Positions 35,543-48,600 of a stretch of 64,000 nt of DNA are shown piece after piece (position 1 is the stretch's first letter; each line of letters opens with the position of its first letter). The position numbers were made by a program, and so were the translations under genes. The stretch comes from Parasponia andersonii (taxonomy: Eukaryota; Streptophyta; Magnoliopsida; Rosales; Cannabaceae). Below the pieces are notes generated by a model. It saw only the letters and a program-made list of their open reading frames with translations. It was not told where the DNA came from and ran no database searches. Location: assembly GCA_002914805.1 (NCBI GenBank), contig JXTB01000044.1, positions 358,452 through 422,451 on the forward strand. Direction: 5' to 3'.

Positions 35543-36735
35543 TGCGGAGCTTTGGGGAATTTACCGTCATACCCAGAAACGAAATTCTTCTCAGTCAATC
35601 AGAACCGATAAACGGTGGTCTGTTTCGGCTCCCGGAAGACAGAGGCGAAGCCATAGCCGTTGTGAGCAAAGCGCTTGAGAGTTTCTTAAAGAAAGCCCAT
35701 GAAAGCGGCGTCGCTGCTGGTGCTATTGGTCTCCGTGGAACAGGCGGGACTTCGCTGATATCCAATCCCCTGCGATAGCTCCCAGTTGGGATTGCCAAGC
35801 TCATCGTCTCCACCGTCGCTAGTGGCCGGACTGAACCGTATATGGGAACTTCGGATTTGGTGCTTTTCCCGTCTATAGTGGATATCTGCGGGATTAATAG
35901 TGTGAGTAGAGTGGTTTTGTCGAACGCTGCCGCTGCTTTTGCCGGTATGGTCGCTGGGAAGCTTGAGAGGTCGGGTGAAACTGGCCACGCCGGCGGCTAT
36001 GAGAAAGTAACGGTTGGGATAACCATGGATGGGGTCCCAACACCATGCGTGAGTGCTGTCAAAGAAAGGTTGGCCAAAGAAGGTTATGGGACTCTGGTTT
36101 TTCATGCCACTGGGGTTGGAGGCAGAGCCACGGAGTCTCTGGTCAGAGAGGGATTATTTAAGGTAACACAATAAGCAGGTGATCAGTAACTGACAGTAAG
36201 TGTCTATATATAGCTTGCCTGGTTTAATTTCATGGTGGTTCTATTAAAGTTCCTTGTAAATATATTTTCATTGAAGTGGTTTCTGTTTCTAATTTGGCCA
36301 TTTGTATTTGACACGAGCTGAAGATTTCGGGGATGCGAACCACAGTGGACGAGAATAAGAAATTTGCTAGGTTCATAGCAGATAAACTGAACAAGTCATC
36401 TTCTAAGGTCTGTGTTTGCTTGCATCAAAAGGGTGTCTCTGCTTTAGATGCTCCGGGGGCCGGGGAAGGCCATTTACGATCCTGAGACCACTACTTCAGA
36501 CAAATGAAGATCGGAAGGTAACATTGCTATATTTTAGTAACAGTTATGATTTTGTCTCGTTGCTCAGTGTCATATATATATATATATATATATATATCGG
36601 CTGGCTACTATAACTGGCAAATGCAAAACTGTGTGTTTTTTAATAGGTAAAGGTATGCCCTCATCATATTAATGATCCTGATTTCGCGAACGCATTGGTA
36701 GACTCATTTTTGGAAATCAGTATGAAGAATGCCAA
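35543..36735 (+). pseudogene. Tm-1-like pseudogene, 3' part
   Basis: Continues exon 1 after the transposon: 35543-36162 matches roughly residues 65-266 of the intact protein, with a TAG where the intact gene has Ser (LRSLP). After the exon 1 donor, intron 1 and nearly all of exon 2 are gone; only the last 12 nt of exon 2 remain (36167-36178). Exon 3 (about 36330-36517) has lost its acceptor and about 29 bp, and has shifted frame. Exon 4 survives from 36647 to about 36735, then homology ends; exons 5-8, the whole TIM-barrel half, are absent. Cannot encode protein. Confidence 0.92.
36572..36597. repeat. (AT)n microsatellite
   Basis: 26 bp of AT dinucleotides in an intron of the pseudogene; the intact gene lacks it at this place. 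Confidence 0.9.
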
Positions 36736-39500
36736 TAAGTTACTTTCCAGACGCAAGATGAGGTTGTAGTTGAAAGTCTACAGTTTGTGCTTTGTGTGAT
36801 ACTAGCATGTAAAGTTGTAATTATACCACACTTATATAGGTATCGAGTTTGATTTCGTACATCAGAGCAAAACCCAAAAAAAAAAAAAANGTTGGACCGC
36901 ACATGGCTTGGGTAGCAGCTACCTGGTGCAATTTTTTTTTTTTTTTTTTTTTTTTGGGCTAACTGGTGCAACCTTAAGCTTGCTTGAAGATGCTTGACCT
37001 GGCCAACTTACCCGTGGCCTGTGGGGCATTCACGCAGCTTGGCTATTGGTTATATTTGATTCAATTTGATCTTTGACAAAAGCAAAAGAAAAACAATATT
37101 ATATTTACGGTACTACCTATTACTAAAATAAGGAAAATGAAAGCTTTGATTCTAGGATATTGACGATATCACGGCACACGTTTATGCCCAACTGGACTTC
37201 TAGTTAGTCTAAAATTTTAAAGAACGTGTATGAGTTTGAAGAATTCGGAAGAAGTTAATATCGATATTAATAATGTGTGTGATATATTTTTTTAAATTTG
37301 TAATAAATAATAATTATTAATTAAACTATATAAAAAAACACCCACTTAAAAATTAAAAAAAATCATGAACATGTGCAGTCTTTGAGATAGAATAAGCAGA
37401 ATTATTTAAACAAAACTGGCGAATTGTGTTTTAATTAAAGGAAGTTCTAAATTCATCACGTAGTCAACTTAAAACATTAAAATATTTTGTAAACAATTTA
37501 TTATTTCTTTGTACATTTACTAGTCTACCAAAAATATCCATCTTCATTGTTTAGGAAGCAAAACATTTAAGAAAAGCAATTATCCACCTTCATAGTTTGC
37601 ATTATTTTTTCTAACATGAACTATAGTCTAAATTATACCCATCAACTAAACTTTCTCATCTTGTATATCTAATCCAAATTTTATCTATAACGATTTTTTT
37701 ATAATGATTTTTTGTTTTCACAAGAAGTTTATCGTCTTCGAAATTTTCGTTGCCGATGCAAATGTTCAACAATCCTTTTTTCTTATCATGTGATTTGGAC
37801 GGGAATTTCAAAAGAAATTAATCATTCAAGTTATATTACAAATGAAAAAAATAAAATACATCCAATCAAGATTAGAGAGTTTGAGAATTGAGATATTTTG
37901 TCCCTAATGGTAATTTTATGAATAGACAAATTTATAGTTAACTTATAAACGTATATAGCACAAGAGTTGATATATTTAGGCCTTGTTCAGTTCGGCCGAT
38001 GAGAATATTTAAATGAATATAATAAAATGTGTTATAACGAGAGATATTTAAAGGGTAATAGAATGCATCGAGCTATAATGAAATTTTTTAAATATATATA
38101 ATAAAATATATTATAATTGAAACGAAAGATATGTAATAAAATGTACTGAGTTATAATTAGAACAACTAAACCAAAAATTCTCACTTTTACATATTTCTAA
38201 AAGAAATAATAAAATTTCATATAGTATTTATGACTGCGAAAATGAAAATAAGAATAGCAATTATCTGTAGCTGTAAAAATGTATGGTCGAAATTAATTAA
38301 AAAAAAAGATGTTTGGTTAAAGTTGGTTAAAATACAAGATCTTTTGGAGTACGACAGTCTCTCCATATATTATAACTATACGAAAAACAAATAGCATTCA
38401 AGATACGACAATAATCAAATTTTTTTATATCTAAAAATTGTATTCATAGTCACATTCACTTTTGTTTGAATTATAGTCATATTCACTTACTAGTCATAAG
38501 TCATACTAAAATTTTATATTAAAAAATTACACAAATATATGTGACATAACTTTTAATCGCATAATTTCAAATAATATTATTATATTTTAAAGTGATTGAA
38601 ATGAATGTCGCTCCTATGAATTAATTTATCAGTGTAATATATTAGTATTCCTAACATTATTATATTCTTCTATATTTTAATGTAAATGAAATTTATTTAC
38701 GAAAATATACTGTCATTATCTGTTGTGCATGAGATTTTCATCTACTCGATTAGAGCTTCGTTCGGAGCCTCTTGCTTGACCAGATCCAGCTTGCTCATCA
38801 TAACGAGCTGCACCCGAGCTCGAGAATTGTCGACTCACAAGCTGATTTTTACAACCAATTTCCGAGATATCTGCAATAGAATCAATCATTTATTCTGGAT
38901 ATTTATAAATGCTGATTTTTTTTTTTTTTTTTTTTTTGACTCTGAATGATAAATGTGATGTAAATTTAAATATTAAATTACTACATCCGAATTTGGCCCC
39001 CTCAGCTTATAAATAGTGACAGAAGTATCAGAAAAGGCATTGATCGAACCCTTTTTAACTTTAACTAGAAATCGCAATGACTATAGTAGAGATAGGCCAT
39101 CAGCCCATCGCATAATCACTCTAGACAGACTGTCGTTTTCTTATTTTATTGTCTTCGTTGTTCAAGTTTTTTTATTTTTTTTTTTGAATAAATTTGTTGT
39201 TCCAGTTTTTTGGTATCAACATTCGAAGCAAAATTTGCCAGCACTAATCTTCTATTATTCAAGGAATTTCTGAATCTACGTGGCCACATTCTTATTTGCC
39301 ACGTGGCGTGTTTAATCCAACTGACACTCTGACGTATGACATTTTTGTAGACGACGATTTAGTTGGGAAGTTGATTTTTTGCTTTAAATTTCCGCTATGC
39401 CATTCCACACCCACCTCTGTGTTTGTTATGCAGAGGGTCTCCCAAATTTGCTGAACTCGGAAGAGTTGACTGACTCAGTTTCCGACTCGGAAGAACAAAA
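36736..39500. other. Intergenic DNA between the two Tm-1 copies
   Basis: AT-rich. An N at 36890 follows a poly-A and precedes a poly-T run (36932-36955), so the assembly is weak here. The stretch 37979-38180 begins GGCCTTGTTCAGTT and ends with a reversed TTGGTTTAGTTGTT, a possible MITE. The last 60 bp form the leader of the Tm-1-like gene, with TTGACTGACTCA (W-box-like). A TATAAATA at 39008-39015 is probably too far upstream to be its TATA box. Confidence 0.45.
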
Positions 39501-42500
39501 ATGGCTGCCGCAGACAACACTCCCCGAGTTTTCGTTATCGGAACCGCCGATACGAAGCTTGACGAGCTCCGATTCCTCTCCGATTCAGTCCGATCTTACC
39601 TCAACGCCTTCTCTGGTTCTTCCTCGTTGAACCCGGAAATCACCATTGTTGACGTTACCGCCTCTGAGAATGATTTCACCGAGAGATTGGACGGTTTCAG
39701 ATTCGTTACGAGGAGCGAACTCCTCTCTTCCCTTTCCGGGGCGGCGGCCGGAGCTCCGGTTCGGCTACCCGGGGACAGAGGAGAAGCCATTGCCTTTATG
39801 AGTAAAGCTCTGGAAAGTTTTCTGAATAGAGCTCTTGAAAACGGCGTCGCTGCCGGAGCTATCGGTCTCGGTGGCTCCGGAGGGACTTCGTTGATATCCA
39901 ACGCCTTGCGATCCCTCCCGATTGGAATCCCCAAGCTCATCGTCTCAACCGTCGCGAGTGGTCAGACTGAACCGTATATCGGGACTTCGGATTTGGTGCT
40001 TTTCCCTTCTATAGTGGATATTTGCGGGATTAACAGTGTGAGTAGAGTGGTTTTGTCGAACGCTGCCGCTGCTTTCGCCGGAATGGTCGCCGGAAGGCTT
40101 CAGAGGACCGTGGAATCTCGCCGCGGCGGTGGTAATGAGAAATTGACGGTTGGAATAACCATGTTTGGGGTTACAACTCCATGCGTGAATGCTGTGAAAG
40201 AAAGATTGGTCAAAGAAGGTTATGAGACTCTGGTTTTTCATGCCACTGGGGTTGGTGGGAGAGCCATGGAGTCTCTGGTTAGAGAGGGATTCATTAAGGT
40301 AATCTCTGAATTTCTGAGCTTTTTCCTTGAATTTTACTAATTGTATACTTGAATATATGAAAGTTCATTAAATTAGGAATCTTGACCTGATTGGTAGTTG
40401 TTTCGAGTATAGTTACATGAGATGATTAAAGAAAAGGATTGAACTTGGGTTATGGCGTATATTGAGAGATTTGATGAAATATGACTTGTCTGTTTTTCAT
40501 GTTATGTAGTTTAATTTGGGGGGTTCTCAACTTAGTACTTATTGGCCATTACCAGCGTTAGCTGATCGAATAGCTCAGTTCATTATAATTGAGGCATTTT
40601 GGTTGTTTTCATGTTCACTCTTATTGTTATGGTTTTACTTTAGGGTGTATTGGATATTACTACAACTGAGGTTGCGGACTTTTTAGTTGGAGGCGTCATG
40701 GCTTGTGACAGTTCCCGCTTTGATGCCATTATAGAGAAAAGGGTCCCTCTAGTACTCAGTGTGGGTGCTTTAGATGTGGTGAACTTTGGAGCTAAGGATA
40801 CTATACCTTCTGAATTTCAACATAGAAAGATTCATGAACACAATAAGCAGGTGATAAGTCTGTATAGCCCTGGTTTTCCCTTTTTTTAGCTTGTATATAG
40901 TTCTGCGTCGAAATGCTTCCTTTTTCAATTTGTTCCAAACTATTGCATAGCCATTTCAATTGAGATTGGCCTTTGTTTGACGACTCTCATCCTTTCCTTG
41001 ACATTCATATCTGCTTTACTCATCTTCTGCTCTGTTGAGTCAGGTCTTTATGGATTTAACCTAATGTCAATCTCTCCAGGTTTCTCTCATGCGAACCACA
41101 GTTGATGAGAACAAAAAATTTGCTTGCTTCATAGCAGATAAACTGAACAAGTTGTCATCTAAGGTCTGTGTTTGCCTTCCACAAAAGGGTGTCTCTGCGT
41201 TGGATGCACCAGGGAAGGCCTTCTATGATCCTGAGGCCACTACTTCCCTCAATGAAGAATTACAGAGGCTGATTCAGGCAAATGAAGATCGGAAGGTACT
41301 GCTAGAGTTTCTTATTAACAGTTTGGATTTTGTCACTTTGCTTTGTTTCATGTCATGATCATATTGCTTTTGGCATGGATTTGTGTGTAATATAACAGGT
41401 TAAGGTATGCCCTCATCATATTAATGATCCCGATTTTGTGAATGCATTGGTTGACTCATTTTTGGAAATCAGTTTGGAGAATTCTAAGGATTCCAGCTCT
41501 CCGCAAGACTCTATTCCAGAATCCAAACAAGATGTCCATAAAAACTACGTATCTAATGCGAATTTAACAAGTTATGATACTATTGCACGAAGCCCAAGTG
41601 ATTTTCCAGATGCTAGGCGAGGTTGTTGTTAAAAAACACTTAAGTTTATCTGTAACACCAAAATGTAAAGTTGCATTTAGCAAAGCCTTAAATTCTTTAT
41701 TCTGATTTCAAACTTTTCATTGTTCTTTGAAAGTACTAATAGCATTTCTTTTAAAGTTAATGTTCGTGGTAATTTTTGACTTGTAACTTTGAAAGATTAT
41801 TTGTATATTACTCAAAAAATAAAATAATGTAACTGAGCATAATATTCTAGGATAAAGTTAGATTTGATAGAGATATATAATATAGGTAGTTAAATTAGTT
41901 ATATATATATATATATAAAAGTTGGTAATTAAATAAACAGAAAGTAAATAACTGAAATAAAAGGGCTGAAATATAAATAAAACTAGATTACTGGATTGTT
42001 GAAATTAAATAAGTGCTGAAAATAAAAAGCTCAAAAATAAAATAATAAGAAAGTAGGTAGTTAGTTATGTATTGATGCAAAAACTACCAAGAACATTTGA
42101 TTTGGAGCCTTTGAATGGCTCAACACTTATAGAGTTCTTTGAATAAGATGATAATGCATGTGTTTATGTAAAAATATGGAATGGATGATGATTTAATTTA
42201 TGAAGTGTCGCTGTTTATACGCTGACCAAACCTTGATCATGTATATAAGTTAGCATAGTTATATAATAGCATGGAATATGGGTTTTAGTGATCAACTAAA
42301 GGCATGATTCCATGTTCCTTGATGTGCAATGAAGTGGAGATGAATGACTAGCCACTTACGCAAGCAACTAGTGTTTGACATACATGAAAATGACAATGAG
42401 CTTGTGCAAAACCTTAATATTTATATGAAACTTAGATAATAAGTATATGGTAATACACGGATGGAATGCATGAATTAGAAGCTAAGATGTGCAATGAAAT

Positions 42501-44678
42501 ACCAAATTCTTGTCACTCTTTATATAGAAAGAGTGGCTAATCATGCATGCAGAGATGAAAATGGACACTTTCAGGTGTATAAATGATGTTGGAATAATAT
42601 TTCTAGGCTAGGAAAATGATTTAGAGTGATATATAGAAGTATAGGAGGAGTGTTAAGCTTTTCAGGTGGGTGAAAATGAAAGAAAAGTATGAGTTATAGC
42701 CACTGCAGTGGCTGGAAATATGAACAGCAAGAGAGAGCTGAAAGTGATAGCTGAAGATGAGAAGGTAGTTATGTGGAAGTGTGTGTTGATTTGTGAAGAA
42801 AAGCTCTTATTTATAGGCAGCCAATACTTGGAGACCAAGCAGTTAGTGGAAGACAAAAATGACAAGTGTCAAAAACTGCCTTTCTTTGTCTTCTAGGATT
42901 GGATTTTACCTATGGTTTTAGTGAAGAACAATCATTAGGTTCCATAAACTGCCTAGAACTCTTTAGAAACCTGTAAACTACCTTTGGAAGCATTTAGGAG
43001 CGACAACCTTAGCAGTTTCATAGAAAATCAGCAGGTAGTAAACTAGAAACTACCTGGTTTATGGGTTAATTATTAGGAAACAACCTGGTATTTTAGCTAA
43101 CTATTTCTGCAGGTTCATATTAACAGGTTCTCTTAGATTTTGTGCCTGTAATCTATATTCTGGAACCCTTAAAAGGGTTTAGAGTAAAAATACCCTAGTT
43201 TAGTTTGGGTCCTTAACCCCTAAAATACTATCGTTCTGCTTTATTTCTCCTCTTTTTTTCTCTACTTCAGCTCTAATTGTATTAAACCTTAATCTAATGA
43301 TCATTATAGCTTAATTAATTGTATTCTAATCATGTTTAGGAATTTACCCCAAAACAGTTACTATTCTCACTTTTGGCTATTTTTCTCCAGACTGGTGCAA
43401 TCTTTGTTTATGTAATTATTGTAAAAAATGATGAAAATTTAGCTACTACTTTTGGTTGAAGATTTTATTCCTTCATTTTGGACTCAGGTCTTATTGTTGA
43501 CCTGTTTCTTTTGTAACAGAAACATTACAAAGAACTCAGGCAATATTGCAGCAACTGAAAGATCAGATAAACAATGGACTGCCAGTTATAGGGGCTGGTG
43601 CAGGAACAGGCATATCAGCCAAGTTTGAGGAAGCTGGTGGTGTTGATCTAATAGTGCTATACAATTCAGGGCGCTTTCGTATGGCAGGAAGAGGTTCATT
43701 AGCGGGATTGTTGCCTTTTGCTGATGCCAATGCTGTGGTACTTGACATGGCAAATGATGTGTTACCTGTAAGTTTCAACTGTTTTGCTTGATTTGAGTAA
43801 AATTCGGAAGCCGATGACAAATTTACATATATATATATATATATGTATATATATAGGTTGTGAAGAAGGTACCGGTTCTTGCTGGAGTGTGTGCTACTGA
43901 TCCTTTTCGCCGAATGGATTACTTCCTAAAGCAGGTAGAGTCCATCGGATTTTCAGGGGTGCAAAATTTTCCAACCGTTGGGCTCTTTGATGGTAATTTT
44001 AGACAAAATCTTGAAGAAACGGGAATGGGATATGGGTAGGTTTTTGAAATGAAATTATGTTTGGATCGGAATAATTTTCCAAGTTATTAATATCACTTGA
44101 TATTCACATTTATGGCTGCAATTTTTTCTTATTTTAATCATCAGCTTGGAAGTTGAGATGATTGGAAAAGCACATAGGATGGGTCTCTTGACAACCCCGT
44201 ACGCATTCAACCAAGATGAAGCTGTGGAAATGGCAAAAGCTGGGGCTGATATCATAGTGGCCCATATGGGGCTCACTACATCTGGCTCAATTGGTGCAAA
44301 AACGGCAGTCTCATTGGCAGAAAGTGTCGTTCTTGTACAGGAAATTGCTGATGCTGCACATAGGATCAATCCCAGCGCTATTGTGCTCTGCCATGGAGGT
44401 AACATTTTCGGAAGCCTTTCGATTTGAATCTTGCATTGTACTTCCCTTTCAAGAGTCAACACCTTTAGGAGTCTCTTGTTAACTGGTTCGATCAAACTAA
44501 TATTTGTTAGCTAATGCAACTTTCAGGTCCTATATCTGGTCCTAGGGAGGCAGAATTTATTCTGAAGAGAACAATGGGAGTTCATGGATTTTACGGTGCA
44601 TCAAGCATGGAGAGGCTACCAGTTGAACAAGCTATAACGTCCACCATCAAACAGTATAAATCAATTCCAATGAATTGA
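39501..44678 (+). CDS. Tm-1: Tm-1-like protein (UPF0261 + TIM-barrel), 8 exons, 758 aa
   Basis: Exons: 39501-40298, 40644-40850, 41080-41295, 41399-41621, 43520-43767, 43857-44035, 44145-44398, 44527-44678. All introns are GT-AG and the frame stays open throughout. The 758-aa product is close to the roughly 750 aa of tomato Tm-1. The N-terminal half (about 1-440) is the UPF0261 nucleotide-binding domain ([38 protein letters not shown]). The C-terminal half (about 495-755) is a TIM barrel of the PEP-hydrolase type ([41 protein letters not shown]). In tomato, Tm-1 binds tobamovirus replication proteins and blocks RNA replication; in most plants its normal role is unknown, and no resistance should be assumed. 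Intron 4 is enlarged (1.9 kb). A dead paralogue lies 3 kb upstream. Confidence 0.96.
41622..43519 (+). other. Expanded intron 4 of the Tm-1-like gene
   Basis: 1898 bp, many times longer than most other introns of the gene. It contains (AT)n at about 41902-41917 and, on the minus strand, a CTATAAATAAGAG box at about 42806-42818 with LTR-like composition. An inserted solo LTR or other noncoding repeat is likely, but no ends or target duplication were identified. Confidence 0.4.
43829..43856. repeat. (AT)n tract abutting a splice acceptor
   Basis: AT repeats run to within two bases of the exon 6 acceptor of the Tm-1-like gene, replacing the usual pyrimidine tract. Confidence 0.8.
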
Positions 44679-45241
44679 ATTTTCTAGTTTCTCTACACGA
44701 GAAGCTTATAGCTTATTAACCCACAGTTTAAGGCTTTAAGCAGCCTAAAGTATCAATACCAATACGATATCTTCTTTTCATTTCATCTCATACCGATTCT
44801 TAAATACGGTACATGTTCTCTCTCTCTCTCTCTCTCTCTGTTTTTTTTTTTTTTCTTCCCCAATAAAACTTATGCATGTGAGGATGTTTCAGCCATGTAG
44901 AGAAAAATGCTCATTTATTTTTGACAAATTTTCCCTTTTCTATCCTTGCATAAACATAATAGTAAGAAAACTATTGTACATGATACATGAGGACATGGAG
45001 CCTTGGGGCCCCAAAAAGAAACACTTCAGTGCAGCCAAAAGCATTATAAGTCTGAAAATTTTGTACAACACGTTGTTTGGGTTGAAACGGTGTGTTTGCT
45101 AACAACTTGGAGGAAATAAAATGGACTTTAAAGGGAAAATTACAAACCAAAAGAGTGCCAACACATAAAAGACGACCATAAAGGAACGACAATAAAACTG
45201 ATAAACGACATGGACTGCTCAGCAGCATGACCCTTTTATGC
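44679..45241. other. Convergent intergenic region (Tm-1-like and P450 3' ends)
   Basis: Holds both 3' untranslated regions. A (CT)n of about 21 bp lies at 44819-44839, followed by poly-T. No other feature seen. Confidence 0.6.
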
Positions 45242-45565
45242 TCATCTGCCATCTTTCAAGGACCTCAAAGATACAGGACATCCGCTTCTAAGCCGGGGAA
45301 TATGTCCCTTCGGATCAAGGCTAGTATCCATATTATCAACGGTCCACCTACAAAATGACGGAATAATTTCTGTCATTCAGAGAAGAAAAGTAGGACAAAA
45401 TTTTGGTTAATTAGCACATATATTTGTATAAATGTACTCACTTGTATCCACTTGTCAGACGGTGCAAAAAGACCAACATTGTCAGCTTCGCCAAATTAAT
45501 CCCTATGCATGTTCTGGGTCCTGCTCCGAAAGGTATGAAACTATATGGCTTTTGTATTTCCTGTA

Positions 45566-45640
<75 letters not shown>

Positions 45641-48600
45641 ATCTTGATGTGTGAACATAGTCCAAAAACAACAAGAGATTAAAAATTGAAGACTCGGGTA
45701 GAGAGATTTTTACGTCAAATCTTGATGGATTGAATTTCATCGGGTTTGGATACAAATCCGGGTCATAATGTATGCGAGTTGCATCAACGTTCACATACCA
45801 CCCTTTGCGTATTTCATGTCCTGCCATTCATTTACTCACGATTTGAGCAAAACAATGCTTTTTTTTTTTTAATATTAAATTTAGAATTTAGTGTGTGATG
45901 TCAACATGTACCCATAACAATATAATGGTTATGAAAGCCTTTTCTGGTGCCATTTCAAGAATTGGAATTACTTGCCTTCTATTTTGCAGTCACTAAGTAC
46001 GACACGAGGATACCATAATACGATGTTTGACATTCTGAGTGTTTCTTTGGCAACCTGGAAGATACGTGAACGAGAATCATGACATGTCAAACTATGTGCA
46101 TTATCTATCTATATTAGACCCACCACTACTACATGTTCATTCAAAACCGAAAAAATAAAAGGTAGCTTGGATTCATTTTTTTTTTTAAAATAGAAAAATG
46201 GAAAATTTTTGTAGAAATTTACTTGACAATCTTGTTTTTGTTTTCTGTTTTTTTAAAATTGTTACTAAAATTTTCAAAAAAAGTAGTAACAAATAATTTC
46301 TAAATTCTATTTTTTTAATACACATTTCAAAAACAAAAAATATACATACATGTGTGCACAAATATATATACACATACATAAATATAAATCTATACGATTT
46401 TTTTTTTCTCATTATTTTTGCACTTTTTTGTTTATAAAAACAATTAGTGGAACAAAAATGACCAAGTATGTCTCTTTTTTATAAAAATTGAAAGCCGAAG
46501 TGAAATTTTTACTGAAAAACCGGAAGTGAATCCAAAAAAACACTAAATGATCCAAACTAGGAAAATGCATCAATATGTGAGATTTAGATTATCCAGACCT
46601 TCCAACCGTAGGACATTTTGCTTATATCATCGAGGGTTAATGAGGCTTCGACTGGCTTATTTCTTGCTATTGACAACTGTTCTTCCTGAAAATTGAGAGA
46701 AATATTAGTCATTTCATTGTCACAAGTGAAGATTGACCTACATGGTGGGATATAAAACGTTGTTTTCTTGTGCTTCATTATGTGGTGGCTAAAAGCATGT
46801 GTAGCAGAAAGAGCATGTGCATATCAGAAGGGTTGGGATAAGGAAAACAAGTAACAGAATGATGTTTTATGTTGTATAGGTCTAGTTAGGGCTATATTCA
46901 GTGAAAGATAGCTTTAAGTTATTTTAGCATCCAACTCAATGACCCTTTTGGCTTAAGTGGAAAAGAGTTGAAACCGTTAAGCTTAAAACAGAATTCATGA
47001 TGCTTGTAAGTTATAACAGACTAATTTCTTCCATAAACTTAAGTATAATCTATACAACTATAACTACAAGACATGGCATTAGAAATTAAACCAAGCATGA
47101 TTTACTAACTCTGAGCTTATCTTGGACTTCTCTGTTCTCATCAAGAAACTTGACACTCCACATCATTGCGGCCGCCGTGGTGGTCTCCCCTGAAATTATC
47201 ATTGTCAATAGATTATCCATCAGCTCTGCATCACTGAGCTTTTCATTGGGAGGCAATGAATCTCTCTCTAACATGGACTGGAGAAAGTCTTCTGAGGCCT
47301 CTTTCCCGCTTCTTCGTCGGTCAATTATCTCTCTATAAGTTTTCAAGAGACGTTGGCGTGCCTGTTTTAACATTTCCATTAGTTAGGTAGCTAGTGAAGA
47401 GTTAAAGATTAAGAATTTGAGTTTCATTCAGATAGTGCAAAACCACGTAGTTGAGTTTCGTCCACTTTTTGAGCTTAGAACTTTCAAGAAAGCTCTCGCC
47501 TTCTACACTCAGTTAACCTTCTTTTTGCAGCCTATATTTACCTTGATGCCTTTGTAATATCTGGTGCCAGGAATCATAAATGGAAAGGATATCGTTGCAT
47601 CGGAGACACTCGAGCAGTCATTCCCGATATTTTGAAGTAAGGATTCGTCCGTGACACTCATTAGCATGTTGCAGATAGAATCACATGTTATCTGGCATAG
47701 GAAATTCTAAAGAAGTTAGCTATTTAAACAGCCATTCCCATTCCTAAATTATGGTTGTTTTTTCCATGTTATTATTACTTTTTTTTTGAACCACTAAGCA
47801 CTAAGGAAGTGACAATTTTATTACCTTGGTACAGAAGTCAAGCAGCACAAAGCTCTTCCTCTCTTCTTCTAACTTCTTTAGCCTTTTGCAGAGCATCTTA
47901 TCGAATTTTTGTACGTAGTCAGATAAAGCGTTCATGGAAAAAGGATCGGATAGAAGACGCCGGATCCTTTTATGATTCTCAAGTGGTACACTGAACATGC
48001 TGTTCGCTCCAGCAGCATCTGCCATTGATTTCACATATCCTTTGTTGAAATGTACAAAATCATTCGAAAAGATAATTTTCGCGCCTTCTGTGCTTGGGAC
48101 AAACACGTGGATCTGCCCAAATATCCTTGTCTTAAACCATTTTCCATGCCTAGGCACCAAAACCATCAATTTTTATGTTCCACATTAATATGTTTCGTAA
48201 ATAAAGGTTGTGCCCAAGACGCTTTTATGTAATCCTTAAACTGTACTCCAAAGTAGATCCACTATATGCACTTCAAACTTGGATACAAGTAGCAAAAAGC
48301 ATGCACATATACTCACCATATATATTGATAATAATGGTGAAAAGCTGTACTATATCATGGAGGTATGTATCAGTATGGCCAGAAAAACCGAGACAACTCT
48401 GGACTAGAGTGTCATCTCCATATGCTTATGCATACGTGCAAACTAAGCCTCAAGATAAGAAACATACAAGAATTTTCAGTAAGAATTTACGAAGTAATAA
48501 AGAGGAGGCATGGGCCGTCCAGTATATGGGGTCCAAGGCTAATGTTGTAGACGGTCTTGATGCCGCAACGCATCTATTAAGGAGATAGGTCAAATATGTG

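Noticed and set aside
39008-39015. TATAAATA as the Tm-1-like promoter
   Set aside because: It lies almost 500 bp before the start codon with no sign of an intron in the leader. Too weak to call.
39596-40241. Long minus-strand open frames opposite Tm-1 exon 1
   Set aside because: They are shadows of the codon bias of the real plus-strand exon, and the same shadow occurs over the pseudogene at 35595-36105.
45438-45827. Open frame with long Tyr-Ile repeats
   Set aside because: It is read-through of P450 exons 7 and 8 across the intron with the (TA)n microsatellite.
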